This document shows positions 10,365 through 21,229 of a stretch of DNA of 64,000 nucleotides, in pieces; positions within the stretch are counted from its first letter, which is position 1; every line of letters begins with the position of its first letter. Both the position numbers and the translations under genes were made by a program. Source of the stretch: Ceratopteris richardii. Taxonomy: Eukaryota; Streptophyta; Polypodiopsida; Polypodiales; Pteridaceae. Where the stretch lies: the NCBI GenBank assembly GCA_020310875.1, contig CM035420.1, forward strand, positions 187,576,380 through 187,640,379. The letters run 5' to 3'. Under the pieces are notes generated by a model. It was not told the DNA's origin. It made no database searches and saw only the letters and a program-made list of their open reading frames with translations.

Positions 10365-11316
10365 TGTTGGAAATCAATGTACATATAGTCCATCTCCAAC
10401 AATCTTAGTTAGGACTTAGCCATTTTTTTGTACAGTTTTGAGTAAAACTTTTTTAGGCTACGTAGATAGAGTTTCATGAGAGCTATCTAGTGATATGCAT
10501 CATTCTATCATCAGAGGTCAGAATTAGGAGAAAACTCAAACCCTAGTTTCTGCCCTAAAATGATAAATGCATATTTTTGAGGTTCTTGATGTACAAAACA
10601 CAAAAAGCTAGGTTAGGTTATTAACGATAAAAAATAAAAGCAAACTCAATTTTAGCGATGGATTTTTTAATCCAAACGAAAAGCCAAATTTTTGCGATAA
10701 CTTAAAAAACTCTACGATAACAGCTTTTCGGAATAACGATCGCTGTTTTTTGAGATGGGGACCAAAACCATATAAAGAGAGGTGTGTGCAAGACTTGAAG
10801 ACATCAAGGAGGATTCACTTCTTGAGCTGATGCTGCCATAGTGTCAATTTTGGAGTTATGAAGCTTTGGAGGCTAAGGAGAGGTGAAGAGGAGACTATTC
10901 TCTTGGAGCAAGGAGTCTTCTACAAGTTTAGAGCACCTATCTTTTGTAAGTTTATCCTATATTCTGTTTTAGGGTTTTTGAACCCTAATTTCAGAATTAG
11001 GGTTTGCTGATTTTCAATTTGTCGTTGCTCATATGCTTCACACACACTCAGATTATAACAACATAATCCAAATTCTGTACATCATCATCTTCTTGTCTAT
11101 TCTTCCATCTAGTGAGTGCACCAGGATCCATCATATGGTTGAGTAGTACTCCCATTTTGTAATTCGGCCATCTACATTAGTGAGTAAGCAATTTGGTTAC
11201 ATTACTTATTCTTGTCTCAAGTTTCTTTCTATCTCTCACTTATCATCTTGTATAATTAAGTGTGTATGCTCAAAGGTTGTTAGTATTGGAAGATCTTGGA
11301 GCCCCAAATTCCAACA
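10365..11316 (+). mobile_element. Solo copia-type LTR with 5-bp target duplication
   Basis: The 952-bp segment begins TGTTGGAA and ends TTCCAACA, a perfect 8-bp terminal inversion. It is flanked on both sides by AACTC (10360-10364 and 11317-11321), a perfect target-site duplication. It has a TATA-like box CCATATAAAG near 10770. No internal region or second LTR is attached, so it is a solo LTR left after LTR-LTR recombination. It sits inside a related copia gag. Confidence 0.93.
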
Positions 11317-11321
11317 AACTC

Positions 11322-12150
11322 AACAATCAAAGAAGGAAAGTAAGTCATCTTCTTCTAAGTATTCACGTATATTATCTTCAACCTCTACTTCAACTACCTC
11401 ATCTACACCTAAGGAGAAATCTACTTCATCCACATCTACACTTAGGAAGGGAATATGTCGTTATTACAAGAAACCAGGTCATTATATTGTTGAATGAAGA
11501 AACAAAATTTTTAATAAAAAGAAGAGGGCTTCGGGTAACAATGCTGAAAAGGTATCGAAAGGTAAATCTTCAATTGAAGAAGATAAGTTTGCATGTATTA
11601 GTATAGGAAAAGAAGTGTCTCTTGATCAAGCAACACTGAATGCTATGTAAGAGAATCCTTGGATTCTAGAGGTATTAAACCTATGAGAGGTTGCAAGAAG
11701 GTATTTTAATCACTTACTTAACTCTATAGGCAGAAGAGTTACCATTGCATATGGTCATGATTTGGATGTTGTTGGTGTAGGGGAAGTCACACTTAAATCA
11801 AAAGCAGGTTGTTAGTTCACTACTTCTAATGTTTTGTATGTACTAAAGATTAAGAAGAATTTGCTCTCTATCTCAACATTTATAACATATGGTTATAAGG
11901 TTATTTTTAAGAAGGATTCATGCCAAATCCTTACACCTAATGAAGAGCATTGCCTACTATAAGGTGAAAATAGAACTGGCATATTTGTTTTAAAAAAAAT
12001 CAACCATGCTAACCTTGCTAGGTCATCTACCTCTCCAAAGCAAAGTATGAAGTTATGGCATGTAAGATTTGATCGTATAAGTTATATAGCTCTCAAGCAT
12101 ATGACGGACAAGGTATGGTTGAAAGTTTGCCAACCTTTGTTTTACGATTT
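11322..12150 (+). pseudogene. Copia gag C-terminus and protease/pre-integrase remnant
   Basis: A Ser/Thr-rich stretch (11340-11440) leads to CRYYKKPGHYIVE, a CCHC zinc knuckle whose second Cys has become Tyr and whose last position has become a stop. Downstream, broken frames give NPWILE (where the protease Asp-Ser-Gly should follow), VTIAYGHDLDVVGVGEV, NVLYVLKIKKNLLSIS and MKLWHVRFDRISY. These match copia protease and GAG-pre-integrase spacing. Coding ends at about 12150, where unrelated gypsy LTR sequence begins. Confidence 0.65.
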
Positions 12151-12177
12151 TGTTACTTCTTCCAAAGAGATCCTCTG

Positions 12178-12863
12178 CCAAAGTACTAGAATTTAGAAGA
12201 TAGTGGTGGTGAAAAAAACGACTAAGTGGACCAAGGTTGAGACTTGGAGTGAACCTGCAAGTGAAACGGACTCCACATGGCAAAAAACTGATTTTGTCAC
12301 TTTTTCCATCAGCCACGCCTTACGAGTCTAAGAAAAAGCTATATAGGAAGACCTTCCCAAGAACAAAAACACACACATAGAGACACGAAGAAGAGGAGGA
12401 AATGCCCATAGAAAAAGATAAACTCTAGATTACTTCAAGTATCTTTACCAATTGTGTACAACATTAGAGCACTTAACCCTCTCACAAGTACTCCATCCTT
12501 GAGAGAAAAGAGTCAGCTTGCTTGGCATTGTGAGTAGAGTAGAGTCAATGAGCAAGCAATGATGAGCTATTCTTCTCTTAAGCAAATTAGTGAAGGAAGG
12601 TTAAGTCTTAATGCATGTACAATTTGAGTGATAGAGAGTGATTGAGTTGAGTGCCTTTGAGGTTCATCCCTTGTATTTTGTACTTATTGCCTTCATTAGG
12701 TGTGTATTCTCTACCATGATTCAAACCATGGTTCTCTTTTCCCTATTCTCATTGTGCACTTGTGTGAAGTCTTCTTTTTTTGCTTTCAAACTGCAACTCT
12801 TAGTGCATACGACACTTAAGAGAACACATCACGTAGAGCACTAAAACAAGATATTGATCTTCA
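12178..12863 (+). repeat. Gypsy E LTR, 5'-truncated
   Basis: This resembles the promoter-proximal and U5 parts of the gypsy C 5' LTR (27780-28467): a GAATTTAGAAGATAGTG block, a TATA-like GCTATATAGGAAGACC at about 12330, and the end block GTGCATACGACACTTAAGAG. It ends CTTCA at 12859-12863, ten bases before a primer-site-like TTTTGGCATGCCCCATGGGA. The U3 start is missing, cut at the junction with the copia remnant. Confidence 0.65.
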
Positions 12864-12988
12864 AGTGCTCATTTTGGCATGCCCCATGGGACATGGTTAC
12901 AATTTATAGTCAAGAATAGTTCTGTTGAGTTTTAAGAGTACAATTTTTAGTGGGAAGAAGTTCATGAGGAACTTTAGAGCTATAGTCT

Positions 12989-13280
12989 ATGACTAACACT
13001 CGCTCCAAAGATAAGGATTTCTTACCTATCAAAAGCCCCAAAAAGAGCTATCAACAAAAGAGATTTCACTACGTTCCTCCTAGAGTACCACCACAACCAT
13101 TGCCACTTCTCGATGCATCATCATCACAAGGCGTACATAATCAACTTTCAAAACCTCCTCCAATAGAGATACCAGACAATCTTCAAGGGCCTCACTTGGT
13201 GGTAATGGGAGATGATTCAGTTAATCTATTGTCATGCATCAAGATCAAATATCCTTCCTTCAAGGTGGCTCCCCACGAGG
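12989..13280 (+). pseudogene. Gypsy E gag N-terminus (truncated)
   Basis: It starts at an ATG reading MTNTRSKDKDFLPIKSPKKS, followed by a Pro-rich segment and MGDDSVNLLSCIKIKYPSF, the counterpart of MGDDLTNLLSRINIKFPSF in gypsy C. It breaks off after about 97 residues at PHEE, where the D LTR region begins. It is useful because it shows the original N-terminus of this gag family: a basic, Pro-rich leader of about 70 residues before the conserved MGDD segment. Confidence 0.75.
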
Positions 13281-13321
13281 AACCAAGGGACAAGTGGGCC
13301 AAGCCTTGACAAGGCGACGAC

Positions 13322-14019
13322 TGTAGAACTCACAAGGTGGCCAAGTGGACCCTGACCATTCAACACTACAAGACAAAGTTTGGTACTGGCGGTACTGACA
13401 ATTAAAACTGCCTAGTGCATTAACTACCCATTAGAGCTTTGTACAAGACACTTCTCTTGTAACCTATCCCTCACCTATAAAAGGAAGGAGCCTCAAGAGA
13501 AGAGGACACAGATGATGTACTACAGATGAGATAAAAGACACCTATAGCTAAAGATAGAGATATGAGAGAGCTAAAGATAGAGATATGAGAGCAGAGATTG
13601 CAATCCTAGAGCTATTGGTAACAATTGAGAGGTCTATCTTGCTTATTTTTGGACCAGCAGACCTACTAATCGGGGCTAGTGTGAGGGTACCTCAAAGGTT
13701 GAGAAGATAGATTGCATTGAGTTGTCACTGCCCTTGTGCTTGTGTGATGAGTTGTATGGATAATTGATGGGTTACTCTGTCTCGTGCTATATTTATTGTT
13801 CTGATTTGTCATTTGTTATTTCTCCTAGTTTTATGTCTGTCATCTAAGTATTTCTGCTTTTCTCCAACTAGAGTAGAGTGAAGTGGTGACAAGTGCATAG
13901 TATTTCAGTCATTTAAGTGCATAGTATTTTAGTATCTTAAGTGCATAGTGTCTTAGTATGCTCGAGGAGTAGTGCATTTTGCATTCCCTGTACCCACATA
14001 AACTACTTCATCATCTACA
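13322..14019 (+). repeat. Gypsy D 5' LTR
   Basis: It starts TGTAG and ends CTACA, a 5-bp inversion. The TATA box ACCTATAAAAGGAAGG lies near 13470, and the R/U5 part carries a short tandem repeat of AAGTGCATAGTATTTTAGT (13890-13960). It is followed by eight bases and the primer site. It sits directly behind the truncated gag of gypsy E. Confidence 0.75.
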
Positions 14020-14027
14020 TGTGAAAA

Positions 14028-14047
14028 TTTGGCACGCACGGTGGGAC
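14028..14047 (+). promoter_or_regulatory. Gypsy D primer binding site
   Basis: TTTGGCACGCACGGTGGGAC lies eight bases after the LTR. The same 20 bases follow the gypsy C LTR at 28477-28496. I cannot assign the tRNA from memory. Its conservation in two elements with different LTRs supports it as the minus-strand primer site. Confidence 0.7.
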
Positions 14048-14775
14048 AGGGCTTCTGGAGAATTCCTTGAGAACTCACTTAGATGGAGTACTAGTACAAT
14101 AGCTATTCTTTTTGACAACTAGTCTAGTCCTATCTTGCATTCAACATTATGAGGCTTAAGCACTTAGCATTTAAGAGTCATTTTGTGCTTAGACCAACTC
14201 CCTATAGTTTGGGTGACCCCTTCATCCACCTCCTCCATATCTCCTCCATCACCACTTTAGGCGACTCTTCCATTCACTTTCCATCCTCCTCTGGGTGACG
14301 ACTCCATTCACTTTCCATCCTCCTCTGGCGACTCTTCCATCCACCTTCCCATCCTCTTGGGTGACTCCTCCATTCATTTTCCATTCCCCTCTGGTGACTC
14401 CTCCATCCACCTTCCCATCCTCCCCAGAACTTGGGCGACGCCTCTATACACCTTGCCATCTTCCATAGTTGGGCGATTACTCTGTCACCCTTCTCTACTG
14501 AGCTTGACTAAGCTGGGACTGTGGCCTTTCTCCTCTCTAGGAAAAATTCCCAAGATGATCGATGACACACACTAGAGCTAGCAAGGAGAATCAAGTGAGC
14601 CCCAAGAAGACACCAATTAAGAGCTACCATAGAAGAAGGCCAGACCCTATCTAATACCAGTCTAATACCAGTAAGAAGTCTGTCCATCTCGAGTCGAGTC
14701 ACCATATTAGAAGGATTAGAGGACAAAGCTAAGACACAAGATCCTTTACTCCAAGTTACTTTTCCTAACATCGTT
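14048..14775 (+). other. Gypsy D leader with GGCGAC/CTCC-rich repeats
   Basis: This is the non-coding leader between primer site and gag. Positions 14200-14480 carry imperfect copies of a unit containing TGGGTGACTCCTCCATCCAC. The same vocabulary (GGGCGACCACC, CCTCCA, CCATC) builds the large array at the other end of this element (25000-27050). Confidence 0.65.
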
Positions 14776-15951
14776 ATGGCCGAGGAGCTTTCCGCTCTAT
14801 TGTCAAGGATAAACATTAGATTCTCTTCATTTCATGGTGGTGCTAATGACGATCCTGAAGATCACGTATGGAGATTCCTTTCAACCTGTAAGAGTAGGTG
14901 TCTACAACAATGACAAGACACGTTCCTTGCGCTCTTCCCATCAACACTTGAAGGATTGGTTGACAAATGGTTCAGCTAGTATGCAGAGAATTATTTTCAA
15001 ACATGGGAAGCATTGAAGACCGAATTCACCGAAACATTCCGGCCAAGCAACTCCAAAAAGGACATTGGATGAGCTTGAAAATCTAATTTTGCATGTAGGA
15101 GAGTTGTTATCAGAGCTAATGACGCGGGCAAGGTCACTGGTAGCAAGACTACCAAATGCACGAGGAGACTTCCTCATCAAGAAATGGGTGGAGAAAGCCT
15201 TGCCAATGGGTGGAGAGCTTTTGCGGCCAGATGCCACCTTAAGAGAGTTCGAAGCAACAACTACTAGGATTGAGGCCGCAAGGGTTCACTTTGGAACTCA
15301 ACCAGGTAAGACTCCTTCCCAAGATGAAGATGTCGTGTGAGCCTTAAGAAGGGAGCTAGAAGCCTTAAAATTTCAAAAGAACCGGGAAGAAGACAAAAGA
15401 ACCTCAGAGGGTCTAGCTAAGATACGACAAGAGCTCGAAGAGCTGAAAACACTAAGGGAGGTAAGAGCTGGACCATGGTGTTCTCTCTGTACTACTCAAG
15501 GACATACAGCCCAAGAGTGTCCAAGGAGACTAACATGCCAATTTTGTGGGAAGGGTGGCCACGAGGCCAAGGACTCTTGTTTTTTGAAGGGTCTTGGAAA
15601 CCAGAATATGATACCAAGACAACCACTAGAAGCTCGATGGGTAGGTGCAACTCAATCCTCCTTATTAGGGCAACCACCCATACCATCCATAGGAACACCT
15701 GTGACCACTTTCTACGAGAGTCAAGGACACCAAAGGCAAGATGGTAGGCCTCGGAACCGACCACATGGGCCTATAGTGTGTTACCGATGTGGGGAGTATG
15801 GACACTTCCAAAGTAAGAATTCCCTTCAGGAAGATAATCCACCATGCAAAAACTGTCTAGAGACTAGGGACCATTACACAAAGGACTTCCCGAGGTCAAT
15901 TTCGTCCACAAGCACACAAGGAAACTCTTGCCCCTTGCACATGATCATGGT
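14776..15951 (+). pseudogene. Gypsy D gag, part 1
   Basis: The ATG at 14776 opens MAEELSALLSRINIRFSSF. The retrotransposon gag domain follows, with in-frame stops (for example after CLQQ and after EDVV). It is recognisable through TFLALFPSTLEGLVDKWF, SELMTRARSLVARLP and RKWVEKALP-like motifs. Zinc knuckles follow: WCSLCTTQGHTAQEC, CQFCGKGGHEAKDSC and CYRCGEYGHFQSKN (last Cys lost). It is cut at 15951 (MIMV) by insertion of element A and resumes at 20116 with TNNESN, matching the order in gypsy C and F gag (NVIFVNKG, then SSKREE). Confidence 0.82.
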
Positions 15952-17447
15952 TGAAGAAGGGAGACCCCTGGACTCCGTTTTGAAGAGGAAAAAATGAAAG
16001 CTTAATCTCCCAAGGAACCTTCTACTCAAGGGGGTTCTCCTTAGTGAAGTATACCCTATGCTCTCTCGGGCACACATAAAAAAAAATAGAAGTTGGCTGG
16101 TTCAGAGCAGCGCAGATTATTGAATATTTAGGAAAGCACCGATTCTAGGACTCCTTCAAAAAAAACATCACATGAGATGCTATGTGTAGAAACCATTCTA
16201 ACATGAACAAACAATGACTTGAAATAAAAGCAACACTACATAGACAAGAATAGGACACTTCTGCTAATACAAGATAATCTAATGGCTAATTACATGGACA
16301 AGACACTATAGCATAATAGAATGAGATGGACAATTGAGGGGAAGAGTCCCAACTCATTGCTCCGCAAGAAAAGGAAGACATCTTTTCAGCTTAAGAACTA
16401 GAGAACTTGTAAGGCAGGTAGTGGCAACTACCCTTGCTGAACTCCACCTGTTGTAGTCAAGTGCCTGACGCACTCCTTCACAAAACTCCCAATCCATGCT
16501 TCAATCTTCCATCCATCCTTGGGAGAAGCAGGAAGGGATGCCCCCCTCTACACACTATGTAGAGGTCTTGTGTCTGTGTCTCCTCTGTTTGTCTATGAGC
16601 TTTCCTTTCTTTGATGGAGAAGTCTTCTTATACCGTTTTTTTGTGGGATTGGTAGGAGTGAAGGGTAGCAAAAGGGGAGAAAATTAGTTTCTTTCTTTGC
16701 GGCTCACTGACAATTTTGACATTCTAGAAACTTCCTTCTTGCTCCACTTTTCCTTCACCGTCACTATCTTCCAAATCCTGGTATTTGACGCCGTCCACTG
16801 TCCATGAATCCTCCACGTGCAAGTGGAGTGGCTGAAAATTTAGTCCATGTATATGTCTAGGAAATTTAGTCTCTTTTTCAAGTGAAATAGTAGACTAAAT
16901 CAAAAGTAGATCATTTTCTTAAAAAATAGACTAATTTACAAAAAATGGACAACTTTTGAAGTAAGTAGACTAAATTATAAAAAATGGTCAACTTTTGAGA
17001 TAAGTCGACTAAATTTATAAAAATGGTCAACTTTTGAAATAAGTCGACTAAACTTGTAAAAAGGGACAACCTTTGAAATTAGACTTAAAAAAAATAGTCA
17101 ACTTGGGCAACTAAGAGCTGGGAAAAATAGTCGACTAAAAAATAGACAACTTCTTGGAGAAATTGGCCAACTTAGGAATTTAGACAACTTAGGAAATTGG
17201 TGAAGTGGGAAATTAGGAAACTTAAGAAATTGGTGAAGTGGAAAATTAGGCAACTTAGGAGGTTGGGAATTCTGCCTCCATGAGAAGATGAGCTTGATTC
17301 CCTTTTCTTCATCTTAGTGCTCTTTGCTTCTTCTCCTTCTCATCTTGCTCGAAATCGAGGTAACTTTTCTTGTACTTGGCTTCTGCATCTCGAAAAGCAA
17401 CACATAAAGTACATTATTTAAGGGGTGTATCAAAGTACCTTGCTACA
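15952..17447 (-). repeat. Element A 3' LTR
   Basis: Minus strand: it starts TGTAGCAAGGTACTTTGATA at 17447. Then comes a GTCGAC/GTCAAC-rich U3 (about 17200-16850), a segment shared with gypsy C (ATTCATGGACAGTGGACG) and a TATA-like GGTATAAGAAG near 16637. It ends CTTCA at 15952. It is next to the hairpin and purine-rich end of the internal region on its right. Confidence 0.8.
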
Positions 17448-18615
17448 GGTTGCCCATCACTTCACATTCTCCGTCCTTGGAGAAAAATAATACTCTTTTT
17501 TCTTCTTCTTGAGTTTTGAGCCTTGCTCATATAGTCATCTGAGTCAAGGTTATTTCTGCTCATTGAATTTTATGTTACCTTTTAGTGATTGTCCAGTCAG
17601 TTGGCTACTCCTATCTTTCTTGTTGAATTCTCCTCTTGTTGACATGTTGCATTGTAGACTTCAAAGGAAGAGCCCCTCATCTCTTTAATAAGCTTTGAGT
17701 AGAAGTATCTTATTCCTAGTTGCTGTATTGAACAGTGATTCTATTAGCCATTATTGAAGTCGATCCCCACTAAGTATTCAGCACCATAGTAGCATAACAT
17801 CGGCCCGAAAATTGACTTAAAAAAAAGAAAATAGACCAAGTACAAATCCACTGATCTAGATGTGAAAAAAATCGACCAATTGGATTGCTCATCCAACCTA
17901 TTGGATTGTTCACGCAAAAATTGACCTTTTTTAGATGATAAAAACAAATTGACTAAAAAAAACCCAAAATCGATCATTAAAAACAGACAAAAAAAAAAGC
18001 TTCCTAAAAATTAGACAAAAAATATCGATCTAAAAAAATTATCTTGAAAAAAAATAGTCCAAAAATGAAAATCGACCAAAAGAATTTAGACAAAAAAAAA
18101 TCGACCTAAAAAAATTAGCCTAAAAAAAATAGAAAAAAAATCAAAATCGACCTAAAAAGATTAGCCTAAAAATATAAACCAAAAATCAAAATCGACCAAA
18201 AAAATTTAAACAAAAAAATATCGATCTTTTTGGTTGTAGAAGAAATTTGACAACGTCTACTAAATGGGAAACCTCATAAGCTTTTAAAAATGGGCAAAAT
18301 TTTGGTTGACTTTCTTTCACTTTCTTCTTTAATATCTCAGACTAGTCGATTTTCTTCCACTTTCTTCCCTTCAATATCTCATTATGATCTGGTCGACTTT
18401 TAAAGTTCTGTTAAAGTCGATTGGCACTTTAGCACTCTTCCACAAGCTCTTCAAATAGCTACCTTCTCTTAGAAACCTTTCCAATCAATGCATGTATCAG
18501 TCCTTGGATTTGGATGCACAACAACTCCCCAAAATAGCATGCATTTTCAAGGTTTTGCTCTTTTTGCTTCAATCTTCCGTACTTGAGAGAGAAGAGTCCC
18601 AAAGTGCCTCCCATC
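17448..18615 (-). other. Element A internal region
   Basis: There are no genes. On the minus strand, behind the primer-site region (GGGAGGCACTTTGGGAC near 18600), are short words, then a long stretch (18420-17740) of repeated GGTCGATTTT/TTGGTC units. A remnant of the 3' accessory ORF start follows (ATG near 17563, reading MSRNNLDSDDYMSK), then a hairpin CTCCAAGGACGGAG (17482-17469) and GTGATGGGCAACC next to the LTR. Confidence 0.7.
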
Positions 18616-20115
18616 TGAAGAAGGGAGACCCTTGACTCCATTTTGAAGAGGAAAAAATGAAAGCTTAATCTCCCAAGGAACCTTGGGGGTTCTCCTTAGG
18701 GAAGTATACCCTATGCTCTCTTAGGCAAACATAAAAAAGAGAAGCAGTTGAATGGTTTAGAACAATGCGGATTATTGAAGATTTAGAACACCGATTCTAG
18801 GACTCCAAAAAAAACATAAGATGAGATGCTACGAGCTTATTTGTAGAAACTATTCTAACAAGAACAGACAATGACTTGAAATAAAAGAAACACTACATAG
18901 ACAAGAATAGGACACTTTTCCCAATACAAGATAATCTAATGACTAATTACATGGACAAGACACTATAGCATAACATAAAGAGATGGACAATTGAGGGGAA
19001 GAGTCTCAACTCATTGCTTCGAAAGAAAAAGAAGACATCTTTTCAGCCTAAGAACTGGAGAACTTGTAAGAAAGGAAGTGGCAACTACCGTTGCTGAACT
19101 CCACCTGTTGTAATCAAGTGCCCGACATACTCCTCCATAAATCTCCCAATCCATGCTTCAATCTTCCATCCATCCTTGGGAGAAGCAGGAATGGACTCCC
19201 CCCTCTACACACTATGTAGAGGTCTTGTGTCTATGCGTGCACTGTCTGTCTATGAACGTTCCTTTCTTTGATGGAGAGGTCTTCTTATATAGTTTTCGTG
19301 TGGGATTGGTAGGAGTGAGGGGTAGCAAAACGGGAGTTTCTTCCTTTGCGGCTCACTGACAATTTTGATACTCTAGAAACTTCTTTCTTAGTCTACTTTT
19401 CTTGCACCGTTACTATCGTCTAAATTGTGGTATTTGGTGCTTTCCAGTGTCCATGAATCCTCCATGTGCAAGTGGAGTGGCTGAAAATTTAGTCCATATG
19501 CAGATTTGGGAAATTTACTCTCTTCTGGGAAATTTAGTCTCTTTTCAAGTGAAATAGTAGACTAAATCAAAAGTAGAACATTTTCTTGAAAAATAGACTA
19601 CTTTACAAAAAATGGGGAACTTTGAAGTAAGTAGACTAAATTTATAAAAATGGTCAACTTTTGAGATAAATCGACTAAATTTATAAAAATAGTAAACGTT
19701 TGAAATAAGTCGACTAAACTTATAAAAAAGGACAACTTTTGAAATGAGACTGAAAAAGATGGTCAACTTGGGCAACTAAGAGCTGGGAAAAATAGTCTAC
19801 TAAAAAATAGACAACCTCTTGGAGAAATTGGCCAACTTAGGAATTTAGACAACTTAGGAAATTGGTGAAGTGGGAAATTAGGCAACTTAGGAAACTGGTG
19901 AAGTGGGAAATTAGGTAAGTTAGGGGATTGGGAATTCTTCCTCCTTCATGAACTGATGAGTTGGATCCCTTTTTCTTAATCTTAGTGCTCTTTGCTTCTT
20001 CTCCTTCTCATCTTGCTTGAAATCGAGGTAGCTTTTCTTGTACTTGGCTTCTGCATCTCAAAAAGCAACACATAAAGTACATTATTTAAGGGGTGTATCA
20101 GAGTACCCTGCTACA
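18616..20115 (-). repeat. Element A 5' LTR
   Basis: Direct repeat of 15952-17447 with small indels. It starts TGTAGCAGGGTACTCTGATA at 20115 (minus) and ends CTTCA at 18616. It is directly followed (minus) by GATGGGAGGCACTTTGGGAC, the primer-site position. Confidence 0.8.
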
Positions 20116-20230
20116 ACGGTAACTAATAATGAGAGCAACATAGAATCTCGGCAAAGGGAAAAAGATAATAGAGCATGAACCTCCGGAGAAATCAAAGCGA
20201 AACAAGGACAAGGAGACGATCTCACGAGAA
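20116..20230 (+). pseudogene. Gypsy D gag, part 2
   Basis: Resumes the gag frame after element A: TNNESN, IESRQREKDN, then a stop. The counterpart in gypsy C is VNKGEQ, then SSKREER. It is broken again at 20230 by the TIR element. Confidence 0.6.
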
Positions 20231-21215
20231 GGCAAAGTCACCAGGGGACGGGGACGGGGACGGGGACGGGGATGGGTCTCGGGAATGGTGGTGTCCCAAG
20301 GATGGGGACGGAGCTTGACGTGTCCCAGGGACGCGTCCCCGAGATGGCACTAGAGAAATGCTGATTTTTAAAGAAATTTTCAAATGGAAATATTGTACAA
20401 TTAATGTGGTTACATATGGAATGACCCATAACAACAAAATTGTAAAAAAAATGTGTATTTCAAGTAGAAACATACATGAAGCATGTTGAAATTTGAACAT
20501 TCAGAGTTTCCATATATATTTATCATTAAAAAAAAGATTCTACAACATTGTCATCATCATATATATTATAAACATATAATATACATTAAAAAAAAACTAA
20601 GACTCAATGATCATGTGACATATATGATATGGCATTATCATAAGAGCAAAAAGATGTTACATCATACTATGGATCCACAAAAAGAACCACTGTAGATTCT
20701 AAAAGAAGAATCAAAAAATCTAGAGACTACAACATAAATGTAATAACTATGGAGAAAAGATAAGAAAGGTGAAGAAAGCGCTAAGAGGATGAAGAGGGTT
20801 GCTGAAAATGCAAGGTTGACGGTAGCTCAAACCTCCATATATGTGAGATCCAAGGAGAAAAACTTCAAACTGAAGATAAGCTTGTGTTTTGAGGGAGCAA
20901 TGGCCTCTATTTATGGTTGTCTAAATCCCCCAATATGGTTTTATAGACGTCCTAAAGTTGGCTCTAAAAACTCCAAGAGAGAAGGGAAAAGAATTGACAT
21001 TTTTTGGCCAAAAAATCGTCCCCACAACCCAAGCCGTCCCGGATTGCCGTCCCCAAACTGCCCCATCACATGAATCCGTCCCCGGGACGTTCTGCTGTAC
21101 ACAAAGTTGGCAGGGGACGCCGACCGTCCTGGTTAGGTGTCCCCATATTTTGGCTTTAGGGGACGGTGTCCCAGTGTCCCTAGGACCCGGGGACGTGTCC
21201 CCATGTGACTTTGCC
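20231..21215. mobile_element. Non-autonomous TIR DNA element, GGGGACG-rich ends
   Basis: The ends are inverted: GGCAAAGTCAC at 20231-20241 and its complement GTGACTTTGCC at 21205-21215. Inside both ends lie multiple GGGGACG words (for example 20246-20270, and 21180-21200 on the other strand), extending the inverted similarity with gaps. The AT-rich middle codes for nothing clear. GGGGACG-laden ends recall some plant hAT elements, which is an inference. No clean target duplication could be read: CACGAGAA on the left, AAGAGGAA on the right. Confidence 0.72.
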
Positions 21216-21229
21216 AAGAGGAATAAGAA

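Larger units (their letters stand above)
15952..20115 (-). mobile_element. Element A: non-autonomous LTR retrotransposon in D gag
   Basis: Two direct repeats of about 1.5 kb (15952-17447 and 18616-20115) flank an 1168-bp internal region with no coding capacity. On the minus strand each LTR starts TGTAGCA and ends CTTCA. The flanks are ATGGT (15947-15951) and ACGGT (20116-20120), a target duplication with one transition. The U3 region matches gypsy C and E LTRs, so A belongs to the same Athila-like family but has lost gag and pol. It resembles the large retrotransposon derivatives known from other plants. Confidence 0.85.

Noticed and set aside
11262-11606. Leu/His-rich open frame over the copia gag C-terminus
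   Set aside because: It is the wrong frame of a Ser/Thr-rich gag segment and also crosses the end of the solo LTR.
20238-20500. Minus-strand frame rich in PSPSP
   Set aside because: A translation of the GGGGACG subterminal repeats of the TIR element, not a protein gene.
20223-21223. 8-bp target duplication for the TIR element (CACGAGAA / AAGAGGAA)
   Set aside because: Only about half of the bases agree, so I do not claim it.
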